Shown: piece after piece, positions 43,359 through 51,669 of the stretch
Layout: every line of letters begins with the position of its first letter
Position numbering within the stretch: the stretch's first letter is position 1
Assembly: GCF_018614915.1 (NCBI RefSeq)
Contig: NZ_JAGGNU010000025.1
Location: forward strand, 45,647-109,646
Length of the DNA stretch: 64,000 nt
Source: Variovorax paradoxus
Lineage (GTDB): Bacteria > Pseudomonadota > Gammaproteobacteria > Burkholderiales > Burkholderiaceae_C
Reading direction: 5' to 3'
Made by a program: the position numbers and the translations under genes
The notes under the pieces: generated by a model
What the model saw: the letters and a program-made list of their open reading frames with translations, nothing else
Databases searched by the model: none
What the model was told of the DNA's origin: nothing

Positions 43359-44132
43359 CTACTTCTCGGCGAAGGCGCGTTCGACCACGAAGTCGCCCGG
43401 CGTCGACGTGTTGCCCTCTTTGAACCCGCGCGCTTCGAGGATGTGCTTGAGGTCGACCAGCAGCCCCGGGCTGCCGCACAGCATCACGCGGTCTTCCGCG
43501 GCATTGAGCGGCGGCAGGCCGAGGTCGTCGGTCAGCTTGTTGGTCTCGATCAGCTCGGTGATGCGGCCCATGTTGCGGAATTCCTCGCGCGTCACGGTCG
43601 GGTAGTAGAGCAGCTGCTTCTCGATCATCTCGCCCAGGAATTCATGCTTGGGCAGGTGGTCGGTCACGAGGTCGTGGTAGGCCAGCTCGTCGATCTGGCG
43701 CACGCCGTGCACCAGGATGACCTGCTCGAACTTCTCGTAGGTGTCCGGGTCGCGAATGATGCTCATGAACGGTGCGAGGCCGGTGCCGGTGCCGAACAGA
43801 TAGAGGCGCTTGCCCGGCAGGGTGTAGTCGATCAGCAGCGTGCCGGTGGGCTTGCGGCCGACGATGATGTTGTCGCCGATCTGGATGTGCTGCAGCTTCG
43901 AGGTGAGCGGGCCTTCCTCGACCTTGATGCTGAGGAACTCCAGGTGCTCCTCGTAGTTGGGACTCACGATGCTGTAGGCGCGCAACAGGGGCTTGTTGTT
44001 GACCTTGAGGCCGATCATCGTGAAATGGCCGTTCGAAAAGCGAAGGGCCGGATCGCGCGTGGTGGTGAAGGTGAACAGGCGGTCGGTCCAATGGTGGACG
44101 CTCAACACGCGTTCTTCGCTGAATGCACTCAT
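43359..44132 (-). CDS. fpr: Ferredoxin--NADP+ reductase
   Basis: 257 aa flavoprotein. The FAD motif RAYSIVSPNYEEHLEF is near residue 72, the NADP-binding loop GTGTGLAPFMSIIRDP near 115, and the C-terminal tail ends DFVVERAFAEK as in bacterial subclass FPRs. It exchanges electrons between NADPH and ferredoxin or flavodoxin. In E. barkeri, 6-hydroxynicotinate reduction uses reduced ferredoxin, so a dedicated Fpr divergent from the reductase-like gene fits an electron-supply role. It could also be a general oxidative-stress Fpr. It is the first gene of the leftward fpr-tetR-ena operon. Confidence 0.9.
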   Translation of the reverse strand: MSAFSEERVLSVHHWTDRLFTFTTTRDPALRFSNGHFTMIGLKVNNKPLLRAYSIVSPNYEEHLEFLSIKVEEGPLTSKLQHIQIGDNIIVGRKPTGTLLIDYTLPGKRLYLFGTGTGLAPFMSIIRDPDTYEKFEQVILVHGVRQIDELAYHDLVTDHLPKHEFLGEMIEKQLLYYPTVTREEFRNMGRITELIETNKLTDDLGLPPLNAAEDRVMLCGSPGLLVDLKHILEARGFKEGNTSTPGDFVVERAFAEK

Positions 44133-44221
44133 AGGAATCAGGGACGGTTATGAATGAAAAGGAGATCCGCCGATTGTCGGCGACGCCGCGAAAACACCAT
44201 TGCAAGCTTGGATTCTGTTTG

Positions 44222-44242
44222 CTACATTGGCCTTCAATGTAG
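44222..44242. promoter_or_regulatory. Candidate TetR operator 1
   Basis: CTACATTG (44222-44229), spacer GCCTT, CAATGTAG (44235-44242): eight-base perfect arms. It lies in the 224-base gap between the divergent fpr-tetR-ena and hnr operons. It shares the CTACA/TGTAG half-site with a second palindrome 35 bases downstream. Confidence 0.65.
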
Positions 44243-44258
44243 TGATTGCAACATGAAA

Positions 44259-44276
44259 GTGTAGGGAATGCTACAC
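44259..44276. promoter_or_regulatory. Candidate TetR operator 2
   Basis: GTGTAG (44259-44264), spacer GGAATG, CTACAC (44271-44276): six-base perfect arms with the same TGTAG/CTACA half-site as the palindrome at 44222-44242. Centres are about 35 bases apart, or roughly three to three and a half helical turns. Confidence 0.6.
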
Positions 44277-44356
44277 AAAGCGCGAATCCGGCACAAGCGG
44301 CTTCCCGGCACAGATGTTGCAGACCGTTCGACCCCCGAATCCACGAACAGCCCGCG

Positions 44357-45961
44357 ATGACCGAACACACCAAGACAGACGGATTGCCCGGCATGGACAT
44401 GCCGGTACTGCCAGAGGCCGCAGGCCGCTCGCCACTGCGCAACGAGCGCATGAGCACGAGCAAGGTCGAGTGCAATGCCTGCCCGGTGCTGTGCCAGATC
44501 TCCGAGGGCCGCACCGGCGCCTGCGACCGCTATGCCAACCGCGACGGCGTGCTGGTGCGCGTCGACCCGGTGCTGCTGCTGCGCCGCGAACTCGCGAGCG
44601 AAGCGCCGGCGCTGGTTCCCTTTGCCCGGCCCGCGGCCGAGGCGCCCGTCGAGGCCGACCCGGACTGGCAAGGCGATCTCCTTCATGCCGACGAGGTCTT
44701 CGTCACGGGCGTGGGCTCTTCCACCACCTACCCCGACTACAAGCCCGCGCCCTTCATCGTGGCCTCCAAAGCCCAGGGCGTCGACATGGTCACGGTCGTC
44801 ACCGAGGGCATCTTCAGCTACTGCAGCTTCAAGGTGAAGATCGACACCGACCGCTTCCTCGGCGCCGAGCAGGCCAATGTGCGCTACCGCGGCGAGGTGG
44901 TAGGCCACGTCACCACGGCCGAATACGGCTCGCAGATGCTCTCGCTCGGCGGCGTGCACCACCTCACGGGCGGCAGCAAGAAGGAAGGCCGCATGACGGC
45001 CGAGCTGATGCAGCTGCTGGGCAACAAGAAGGCGGCCGAGTGCGTGATCGACGGCGGCGCCAGCATGGTGATCCAGGCCGGCCGCGCGCCCATCGTCAAT
45101 GGCGTGGAAGAAAAACGCATGCGCGTGGGCTGCGGCTCCGCGGCCATCGGCATCTTCGCGCGCCAGCTCTTCGGCCAGGCCGACGAGGTGGTGGTGGTCG
45201 ACGATCACATCACCGGCGTGCTCACCGAGCACCAGGCCGGCCGCTGCCTCGACATGCCGCCTTCGGGCATCCAGATGCGCGGGCGCAAGTCCACGCCCGG
45301 GCGCTACTTCCAGGTGGCGAATCCCGGCAACGGCTGGGGCGGCACCGACATCGACGATCCGCTGTCGATCATCGAAGGCTGGGAGGAGGGCGTGGCCAAG
45401 CCGGGCCTGCGCCTCCTGATGACCTCCACCACCGGCGAGCATGCGCAGTGGTACGTGCTCGACGACCAGCTGCAGCCGGTCGAGCAGGAGATGCCGGCCG
45501 AAGTGCGCCGTGTGGTCGAGCGCATCGGCGAGAACTGCGAGCCGTCGCTGTGCACCGTGCTCTTTCTCGGCGGCGCCGGCGGGTCCTTGCGCGCCGGCGT
45601 GACCGAAAACCCGGTGCTGCTCACCCGCGCCATCAAGCGCGCGCTGGTCAACGTGACCTGCGGCGGTGCGCCGGCCTACGTGTGGCCGGGCGGCGGCATC
45701 ACGGTCATGGCGGACGTGCTGCGCATGCCGGACAACAGCTTCGGCACCGTGCCCACGCCGGCGATCGTCGCGCCCATCGAGTTCAGCATGCGGCGCGAGG
45801 ACTACGCCGCGCTGGGCGGGCACATGGAGCACGTGTTCTCGCTCGAACAGGCGCTCGCGCGCGGCGCCTGGCAGAACGACGGTGCGCCGCTGGCGCGCCA
45901 ATGGCTTCGCATGGACGATGCGAACCCGTGGCCGCTCGGCCAACCGCCCATGCTGGGCTGA
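44357..45961 (+). CDS. hnr: 6-Hydroxynicotinate reductase-like Fe-S protein
   Basis: 534 aa, cytoplasmic. Resembles the 6-hydroxynicotinate reductase of Eubacterium barkeri, which reduces 6-hydroxynicotinate to 1,4,5,6-tetrahydro-6-oxonicotinate. An N-terminal cysteine cluster (Cys39, 42, 46, 56 in VECNACPVLCQISEGRTGACDRY) should ligate an Fe-S centre. The rest contains glycine-rich segments (GVGSSTTYPDYKPAPFIVAS, GGASMVIQAGRAPIVNG, RVGCGSAAIGIFARQLFG, FLGGAGGSLRAGVTENP). The start is uncertain: MTEHTK at 44357 is the first ATG after the palindromes with reasonable context, and the upstream frame runs through the operators. It heads the rightward operon. Assignment rests on family memory and strong gene context. 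Confidence 0.72.
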   Translation: MTEHTKTDGLPGMDMPVLPEAAGRSPLRNERMSTSKVECNACPVLCQISEGRTGACDRYANRDGVLVRVDPVLLLRRELASEAPALVPFARPAAEAPVEADPDWQGDLLHADEVFVTGVGSSTTYPDYKPAPFIVASKAQGVDMVTVVTEGIFSYCSFKVKIDTDRFLGAEQANVRYRGEVVGHVTTAEYGSQMLSLGGVHHLTGGSKKEGRMTAELMQLLGNKKAAECVIDGGASMVIQAGRAPIVNGVEEKRMRVGCGSAAIGIFARQLFGQADEVVVVDDHITGVLTEHQAGRCLDMPPSGIQMRGRKSTPGRYFQVANPGNGWGGTDIDDPLSIIEGWEEGVAKPGLRLLMTSTTGEHAQWYVLDDQLQPVEQEMPAEVRRVVERIGENCEPSLCTVLFLGGAGGSLRAGVTENPVLLTRAIKRALVNVTCGGAPAYVWPGGGITVMADVLRMPDNSFGTVPTPAIVAPIEFSMRREDYAALGGHMEHVFSLEQALARGAWQNDGAPLARQWLRMDDANPWPLGQPPMLG

Positions 45962-45977
45962 CCGGACTTCGACTTCC

Positions 45978-46898
45978 ATGAGCGCCCAACGCACCGCACT
46001 CGACGGCGGCCGCTGGCATCTGAACCACGGCCCGATCGACATCGTGGCCGAGGCGCATGGCGACGCGGTCGAGGTCGCCGTGGCGCACGAGCTCGCATGG
46101 CGGCGCTTCGGCACGGTGCTCGACGAGCTGGTGGCCGAGCTGCCCCTGCTGCGCCGGCCGGTGGGCGCCGAATGCGCGCTGCAGGGCCCGATCGCGCAAC
46201 GCATGTGGAAGGCCTGCGCCCCCTTCAGCGCCGGCTTCATCACGCCGATGGCCGCGGTCGCCGGCGCGGTGGCGCAGGAGCTCATCGCCTGCTACCGGCG
46301 CCCGGGCATCGAACGCGCATGGATCAACAACGGCGGCGACATCGCGCTGCATCTCGCGCCCGGTCATGCTGCGCGCGTGGGGCTCTATGCCGATCTCGCG
46401 CGCTTCGACCTGCGCGACCGCGGCCCGCTCACGACCGACGGCCAGTTCGAGCTGCGCGCCGAGATGCCGGTGCGCGGCGTTGCCACCAGCGGCTGGCGCG
46501 GCCGCAGCTTTTCGCTCGGCATCGCCGACAGCGTGACCGTGCTCGCGGCCACCGCGGCCGAAGCCGATGCCGCGGCCACGGTGATCGCGAATGCGGTCGA
46601 CGTCGAGGACCCGGGCATCCATCGCCTGCCGGCCAGCGCCTGCAAGGACGACAGCGACCTCGGCGACATCCCGGTGACGGTCGATGTCGAGACGCTGGCG
46701 CCCGCGCAGGTGCGCCGCGCACTGGATGCGGGCGCAGCCCGCGCGACCGCGCTGCAGCGCATGGGCCTCGCGTGGTCGGTGGTGCTGGTTTGTCAGGGGC
46801 AGTGGCAGCTGGTCGAGCCCTTAAGCTTGCACGCATCCGGTGTTCCGGCCCTCGAAGGCGGGCCCCGTGCCGCTGCAGTTGGTTCAGTATTTGCTTAA
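45978..46898 (+). CDS. UPF0280 (ApbE-like) family protein
   Basis: 306 aa. Recognised by the UPF0280 pattern: GRWHLNHGPIDIVAEAHGD near the start, AECALQGPIAQRMWKACAPFS, FITPMAAVAGAVAQELIACY, WINNGGDIALHLAPG, GVATSGWRGRSFSLGIADSVTVLAATAAEADAAATVIANAV and a C-terminal RRALDAGAARATALQRMG. These fold like ApbE flavin transferases. It follows the hnr-like gene by 16 bases. A link to maturation or flavinylation of the neighbouring redox enzymes is possible but unproven. No signal peptide, unlike the usual periplasmic ApbE. Confidence 0.78.
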   Translation: MSAQRTALDGGRWHLNHGPIDIVAEAHGDAVEVAVAHELAWRRFGTVLDELVAELPLLRRPVGAECALQGPIAQRMWKACAPFSAGFITPMAAVAGAVAQELIACYRRPGIERAWINNGGDIALHLAPGHAARVGLYADLARFDLRDRGPLTTDGQFELRAEMPVRGVATSGWRGRSFSLGIADSVTVLAATAAEADAAATVIANAVDVEDPGIHRLPASACKDDSDLGDIPVTVDVETLAPAQVRRALDAGAARATALQRMGLAWSVVLVCQGQWQLVEPLSLHASGVPALEGGPRAAAVGSVFA

Positions 46899-46919
46899 CG
46901 AAAAGCAGGGCTTCTTTTC

Positions 46920-47564
46920 ATGATCGATATACGTCGCGTCTTCACCCATGTCGAGCACATCCACCACGAGTTCGGTCCGCGCGCCGCAACGCCGCTGGTG
47001 CGTGGCGCCATCGGCGCGGTGCTGACCAATCCCTTCGCGGGCCGCTACGAGCCCGACATCCTGCCGATGATGACGCTGCTCGATCCGGTCGGGCTCGACA
47101 TGGCGCACCGGCTGCATGCCGCCATGGATGTGCCGCTCGCGCAGATCGCCACCTATGGCAAGGGCGCCATCGTCGGCGCTGCCGGCGAGCTGGAGCACGG
47201 CGCGCTGTGGCATGTGCCCGGCGGCTATGCGATGCGCGAGCTGCTCGGCTGGAAGGGCGACCGCGCGGCCTACCGCTCGGGCACCGTCGACGAGAAGAAG
47301 ACCGGGCAGCCCGGCAACGCGCTCGCCATCGTCCCGTCGACCAAGAAGGTGGGGCCGCCGGGCGCGACGCTCGACGTGCCGCTCACCAACATCAATGCCA
47401 GCTACGTGCGCGGCCAGTTCGATGCGATCGAGGTCCGCGTGCCCGGTGCGCCGCTGTCCGACGAGATCGTCTTCATCCTCGCGATGAGCACCGGCTACCG
47501 CGTGCATGAACGCGTGGGCGGGCTGCGCGCGGAAAACATCGCCAAGTGGGACGGGCTCAGATGA
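46920..47564 (+). CDS. AA_synth (DUF1185) family protein, copy 1
   Basis: 214 aa. Belongs to the amino acid synthesis family (PF06684): LTNPFAGRYEPDILPMM, ATYGKGAIVGAAGELEHGALWH, NINASYVRGQFDAIEVRVPGAP and a closing VGGLRAENIAKWDGLR. The family's biochemical activity is not established despite its name. A paralogue follows at 47717 with matching NPYAGRY, YGKAAIVGESGELEH and GGLQASEI blocks, so the two may form a heteromer or do successive steps. Cotranscription with the nicotinate genes suggests a role in handling a ring-opened intermediate. Confidence 0.8.
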   Translation: MIDIRRVFTHVEHIHHEFGPRAATPLVRGAIGAVLTNPFAGRYEPDILPMMTLLDPVGLDMAHRLHAAMDVPLAQIATYGKGAIVGAAGELEHGALWHVPGGYAMRELLGWKGDRAAYRSGTVDEKKTGQPGNALAIVPSTKKVGPPGATLDVPLTNINASYVRGQFDAIEVRVPGAPLSDEIVFILAMSTGYRVHERVGGLRAENIAKWDGLR

Positions 47565-47567
47565 CCA

Positions 47568-47650
47568 CCCCCGTTGCTTGCTCACTTCGTGTAGCCGCCT
47601 CCCCCCTCAAGGGGGCAACACCAGTGGCCCGGCAAAGCCGGTTCCACGGT
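47568..47650 (-). repeat. Intergenic palindromic (REP-like) repeat, copy A
   Basis: The run from CCCCCGTTGCTTGCTC through AGCCGCCTCCCCCCTC to CCGGCAAAGCCGGTTCCACGG is the reverse complement, with some changes, of the element at 49671-49754. It fills the gap between the two AA_synth genes. Internal hairpins include CCCCCTC/GAGGGGG-type and CCGGCaaaGCCGG. Such elements are scattered in Comamonadaceae genomes. Confidence 0.75.
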
Positions 47651-47716
47651 GTTTCCCGAAAGGGCCTCGCTGCGCTTGCCGCTGTGAATGCCCACGACTA
47701 GAACAGGAGAATCGAG

Positions 47717-48301
47717 ATGACAGCCAACATCCGCAAGCTCGTCGTGCAGGTCGACGAAACCCGCAAGGAGATGGGCCGGACCATCGACCCGCCCACGCGC
47801 CGCGCCGTCGCCATCGCGGTGATCGAGAACCCCTACGCCGGCCGCTACAGCGAATCGCTGGACGAGCTCGTCGCCATCGGCGAAGAACTGGGCGCGCTGC
47901 TCGGTCAGAAGGCCGTGGCTGCGCTGGGCATCGCGCCGGGCCAGGCGCAGAGCTACGGCAAAGCGGCGATCGTCGGCGAATCCGGCGAGCTCGAGCATGC
48001 TGCCGCCATCCTGCATCCCAAGCTCGGCGCGCCGCTGCGCGTGGCGGTCGAGAAGGGCGCGGCGCTGGTGCCTTCGGCCAAGAAGCGCGGCACGCTGGGC
48101 ACCGCCATCGACGTACCGCTCGGCCACAAGGACGCGGCCTTCGTGCGCAGCCATTTCGACGCCGTCGAGGCCCGCGTCTCGGATGCGCCGCGCGCCAACG
48201 AGATCGTCGTCGCGGTCGCCGTCACCGACAGCGGCCGGCCGCTGCCGCGCATCGGCGGCCTGCAGGCTTCGGAAATCAAGGGCGAAGACGGTCTTCGCTG
48301 A
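47717..48301 (+). CDS. AA_synth (DUF1185) family protein, copy 2
   Basis: 194 aa with a strong ribosome-binding site (AACAGGAGAATCGAG). Starts TANIRKLVVQVDETRKEMGR, then VIENPYAGRYSESLDELVAIGEELG, QSYGKAAIVGESGELEHAAAILHP, SHFDAVEARVSDAP and the terminal IGGLQASEIKGEDGLR. Paralogous to the preceding gene over its whole length but shorter by an internal ~20-residue loop. Function unknown. The REP-like repeat separates it from copy 1, and the livJ-like gene follows after 48 bases. Confidence 0.8.
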   Translation: MTANIRKLVVQVDETRKEMGRTIDPPTRRAVAIAVIENPYAGRYSESLDELVAIGEELGALLGQKAVAALGIAPGQAQSYGKAAIVGESGELEHAAAILHPKLGAPLRVAVEKGAALVPSAKKRGTLGTAIDVPLGHKDAAFVRSHFDAVEARVSDAPRANEIVVAVAVTDSGRPLPRIGGLQASEIKGEDGLR

Positions 48302-48349
48302 TTCTTTCTATTCGTTCTTCACTTTCTGTTCGACCCCAAGGAGCTTTCG

Positions 48350-49561
48350 ATGAACCCCATGCGTCATGTCTTCAGTGCGGCCGCCGTCGCCACGCTCGCC
48401 ACTGCACTCGTCCCCGCGCATGCGCAGGGCGTGATCAAGATCGGCGAGATCAACAGCTACAAGGCGCAGCCCGCCTTCCTCGAGCCCTACAAGAAAGGCA
48501 TGGAGCTCGCGGTCGACGAGATCAATGCGGCCGGCGGCGTCAACGGCAAGAAGATCGAGCTCATCAGCCGCGACGACAACGCCAACCCTGGCGACGCGGT
48601 GCGCGTGGCCGAGGAGTTGGTCTCGCGCGAGAAGGTCGACATGCTGGCGGGCACCTTCCTGTCCAACACCGGCCTGGCAGTCACCGACTTCGCGAAGCAG
48701 AAAAAATTCTTCTTCCTCGCCGGCGAGCCGCTGACCGACAAGATCACCTGGCAGGGCGGCAACCAGTACACCTTCCGCCTGCGCCCCGGCACCTACATGC
48801 AGGCCGCGATGCTGGTGCCCGAGGCGGTCAAGCTCAAGAAGAAGCGCTGGGCCGTGGTCTACCCCAACTACGAATACGGCCAATCGGCCGTGGCCGCCTT
48901 CAAGAACCTGATGAAGGCCGCGCAGCCCGACGTCGAATTCGTCGCCGAGCAGGCGACGCCGCTCGGCAAGGTCGATGCCGGCAGCGTGGTGCAGGCGCTG
49001 GCCGATGCCAAGCCCGATGCGATCTTCAACGTGCTCTTCGGCGCCGACCTGTCGAAGTTCGTGCGCGAGGGCAACACGCGCGGCCTGTTCAAGGACCGCG
49101 AGGTGGTGAGCGTGCTGACCGGCGAGCCCGAATACATGGACCCGCTGAAGGACGAGGCGCCCAACGGCTGGATCGTGACCGGCTACCCGTGGTACGGCAT
49201 CACCACGCCCGAGCACAAGAAGTTCGAGCAGGCCTACCAGGCCAAGTTCAAGGACTACCCGCGCCTGGGCTCGGTGGTGGGCTACAGCATGATCAAGTCG
49301 GCCGCTGCCGGCATCGCCAAGGCCAAGAGCACCGACACCGACAAGCTGGTCGCGGCCTTCAAGGGCCTTCAGGTCGACACGCCCTTCGGCAAGATCAGCT
49401 ACCGCCCCGAAGACCACCAGTCGACCATGGGCGCCTTCGTGGGCCGCACCAAGAACGAGGGCGGCAAGGGCGTGATGGTGAACTACGTGTACCTCGACGG
49501 TGCCGACGCCAAGTACCAGCCGCCCGTCGCCGAGCTGAAGAAGTCGCGAGCCCTCGATTAA
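48350..49561 (+). CDS. Branched-chain-amino-acid-type ABC transporter binding protein
   Basis: 403 aa, periplasmic. AAGGAG precedes the ATG. Signal peptide MRHVFSAAAVATLATALVPAHA, then the LivJ/BraC-type start IKIGEINSYKAQPAFLEPYKKGMELAVDEINAAGGVNGKKIELISRDD. Its permease and ATPases follow directly. In this operon the ligand is more likely nicotinate, nicotinamide or an intermediate than a branched-chain amino acid. That is inference from context, since this fold binds many aromatic and carboxylate ligands in Betaproteobacteria. Confidence 0.88.
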   Translation: MNPMRHVFSAAAVATLATALVPAHAQGVIKIGEINSYKAQPAFLEPYKKGMELAVDEINAAGGVNGKKIELISRDDNANPGDAVRVAEELVSREKVDMLAGTFLSNTGLAVTDFAKQKKFFFLAGEPLTDKITWQGGNQYTFRLRPGTYMQAAMLVPEAVKLKKKRWAVVYPNYEYGQSAVAAFKNLMKAAQPDVEFVAEQATPLGKVDAGSVVQALADAKPDAIFNVLFGADLSKFVREGNTRGLFKDREVVSVLTGEPEYMDPLKDEAPNGWIVTGYPWYGITTPEHKKFEQAYQAKFKDYPRLGSVVGYSMIKSAAAGIAKAKSTDTDKLVAAFKGLQVDTPFGKISYRPEDHQSTMGAFVGRTKNEGGKGVMVNYVYLDGADAKYQPPVAELKKSRALD

Positions 49562-49670
49562 ATGCGAACCCCTGAAGCTTGCTCACATTGCATGGCTACA
49601 CCTTCTATTGAAATGCACGGCGTCGTTGCCTTGCGTGGCCGTGCGCAGCACAGGCCCGTTGTGGGGCTGC

Positions 49671-49754
49671 CGCGGAACCGGCTTTGCCGGGCCGCTGGCA
49701 GCGCCCCCCGGCGGGGGGGAGGCGGCTACGCGAAGCGAGCAAGCAACGGGGGGC
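49671..49754 (+). repeat. Intergenic palindromic (REP-like) repeat, copy B, supplying a Shine-Dalgarno
   Basis: Runs from CGCGGAACCGGCTTTGCCGG through GGCGGCTACGCGAAGCGAGC to GCAACGGGGGGCGG. It is the inverted counterpart of copy A (47568-47650). The terminal GGGGGG lies about six bases before the start of the fused permease at 49759, so the repeat end probably serves as its ribosome-binding site. Confidence 0.75.
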
Positions 49755-49758
49755 GGAC

Positions 49759-51669
49759 ATGATTTCCGGTTTCATCGTTCAGCTCCTGAACGGGCTGGCG
49801 AGCGCGTCCTCGCTGTTCCTCGTGGCGGCAGGCCTGTCGCTGATCTTCGGCGTTACGCGGATCGTGAACTTCGCGCATGGCTCGTTCTTCATGGTGGGCA
49901 TCTACGTCGCCTACACGCTGGTCGATCGGCTCGGCACGGGCTTCGGCTTCTGGCCGGCGCTGGTGATGGCGGCGCTCGCGGTCGGCGTGCTCGGCGCGCT
50001 GATCGAGGTGGTGCTGCTGCGGCGCATCTACAAGGCGCCCGAACTGTTCCAGCTGCTCGCGACCTTCGCGCTGGTGCTGGTCATCAAGGACGCGGTGCTG
50101 TGGCTCTGGGGGCCCGACGAACTGCTGGGCCCGCGCGCGCCCGGGCTCTCCGGCTCGGTCATCCTTCTCGGGCGCCAGTTTCCTTCCTACGACCTGTTCC
50201 TGATCGTGATCGGCCCGGTGGTGCTGGGCCTGGTGTGGATGCTGCTCACGCGCACCCGCTTCGGCACCCTGGTGCGCGCCGCCACGCAGGACCGCGAGAT
50301 GGTCAGTGCGCTCGGCGTCAACCAGGCCTGGCTCTTCACGGCCGTGTTCGCGCTCGGCGCGCTGCTCGCGGGCCTGGGCGGCGCCTTGCAATTGCCGCGC
50401 GAGCCGGCGACGCTGGAGATGGACCTCAACACCATCGGCGCCGCCTTCGTGGTCGTGGTGGTCGGCGGCATGGGCTCGATTCCCGGCGCCTACGCGGCGG
50501 CGCTGTTGATCGCCGAGATCAAGGCGATCTGCATCTGGCTCGGCGTGGTCGATGTCTTCGGCATCAGCGTCTCGTTCTCCAAGCTCACGCTGGTGGTCGA
50601 CTTCCTCGTGATGGCGGTGGTGCTGGTGTGGCGCCCGTGGGGCCTGTTCGGCCGGCCGCAGGCGCCGAGCCGCTACGTGGGCATGCAGGAGGAGCCGCTG
50701 CGCCGACCGAGCAGGGCCTACCTGGTCGCCGCCGCCGTGTTCGGCCTGGTGCTCGCGGCGCTGCCGATCTTCACCGCCGGCTCGCCCTACACGACGGTGC
50801 TGATGATCGACCTCATGATCGCCGCGCTGTTCGCCACCAGCCTGCACTTCATCATGGGCCCGGCCGGCATGCACTCCTTCGGGCACGCCGCGTACTTCGG
50901 GCTCGGGGCCTATGGCGCCGCGCTGCTGGTGCGCGCCCTCGGCATGCCGATGGAGCTGGCGCTCATCGTCGCGCCGCTGGTGGCTGCGGCCGGCGCTTTC
51001 GTCTACGGCTGGTTCGCGGTGCGCCTGTCGGGCGTGTATCTGGCGATGCTCACGCTCGCCTTCGCGCAGATCACCTGGGCCATCACCTACCAGTGGGACA
51101 GCTTCACCGGCGGCAGCAACGGCCTGACCGGCGTCTGGCCGGCCGCCTGGCTCTCCGACAAGCGCGTGTACTACTGGCTCACGCTGGCGCTGGTGGCGCT
51201 CGGCGTGCTGTGGCTGCGCCGCGTGCTGTTCTCGCCCTTCGGCTATGCGCTGCGCGCGGGGCGCGATTCGGCGCTTCGGGCCGACGCGATCGGCATCGAC
51301 GTCAAGCGCATGCAGTGGGTGGCCTTCGTGATCGCGGGCACCGCGGCGGGGCTGGCCGGTGCGCTCTATGCCTTCTCCAAGGGCAGCATCTCGCCCGAGT
51401 CGCTGAGCGTGGGCAAGTCGGTCGACGGTCTCGTGATGGTGCTCTTGGGCGGCATCCAGACGCTGGCGGGGCCGGTGGTGGGCGCCGTCACCTTCACCTG
51501 GCTGCACGACACCGTGGCGCGCAACACCGACTACTGGCGCGCGATGCTGGGCGGGATCATTCTGCTGCTGGTGCTGCTGTTCCCGCAAGGCATCGCGGGC
51601 TTTGCGAAGCAATTGTTCGATCGGCGGCGCGGTGGTGCGGCCGGCAAGTTGAAGGAAGCCGAAGCATGA
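49759..51669 (+). CDS. Fused LivH-LivM ABC transporter permease
   Basis: 636 aa carrying two permeases in one chain. The LivH part spans about residues 1-300 (ASSLFLVAAGLSLIFGVTRIVNFAHGSFFMVG, ALGVNQAWLFTAVFALGALLAGLGGAL, VVVVVGGMGSIPGAYAAALL). The LivM part covers about 320-620 (MIDLMIAALFATSLHFIMGPAGMHSFGHAAYFGLGAYGAALL, AFVIAGTAAGLAGALYAFSKGSISPESL). Fusion of the two subunits is common in Betaproteobacteria. The start at 49759 follows the repeat-derived GGGGGG, while an upstream in-frame extension reads as repeat sequence. Its stop overlaps the first ATPase gene by four bases. Confidence 0.9.
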   Translation: MISGFIVQLLNGLASASSLFLVAAGLSLIFGVTRIVNFAHGSFFMVGIYVAYTLVDRLGTGFGFWPALVMAALAVGVLGALIEVVLLRRIYKAPELFQLLATFALVLVIKDAVLWLWGPDELLGPRAPGLSGSVILLGRQFPSYDLFLIVIGPVVLGLVWMLLTRTRFGTLVRAATQDREMVSALGVNQAWLFTAVFALGALLAGLGGALQLPREPATLEMDLNTIGAAFVVVVVGGMGSIPGAYAAALLIAEIKAICIWLGVVDVFGISVSFSKLTLVVDFLVMAVVLVWRPWGLFGRPQAPSRYVGMQEEPLRRPSRAYLVAAAVFGLVLAALPIFTAGSPYTTVLMIDLMIAALFATSLHFIMGPAGMHSFGHAAYFGLGAYGAALLVRALGMPMELALIVAPLVAAAGAFVYGWFAVRLSGVYLAMLTLAFAQITWAITYQWDSFTGGSNGLTGVWPAAWLSDKRVYYWLTLALVALGVLWLRRVLFSPFGYALRAGRDSALRADAIGIDVKRMQWVAFVIAGTAAGLAGALYAFSKGSISPESLSVGKSVDGLVMVLLGGIQTLAGPVVGAVTFTWLHDTVARNTDYWRAMLGGIILLLVLLFPQGIAGFAKQLFDRRRGGAAGKLKEAEA

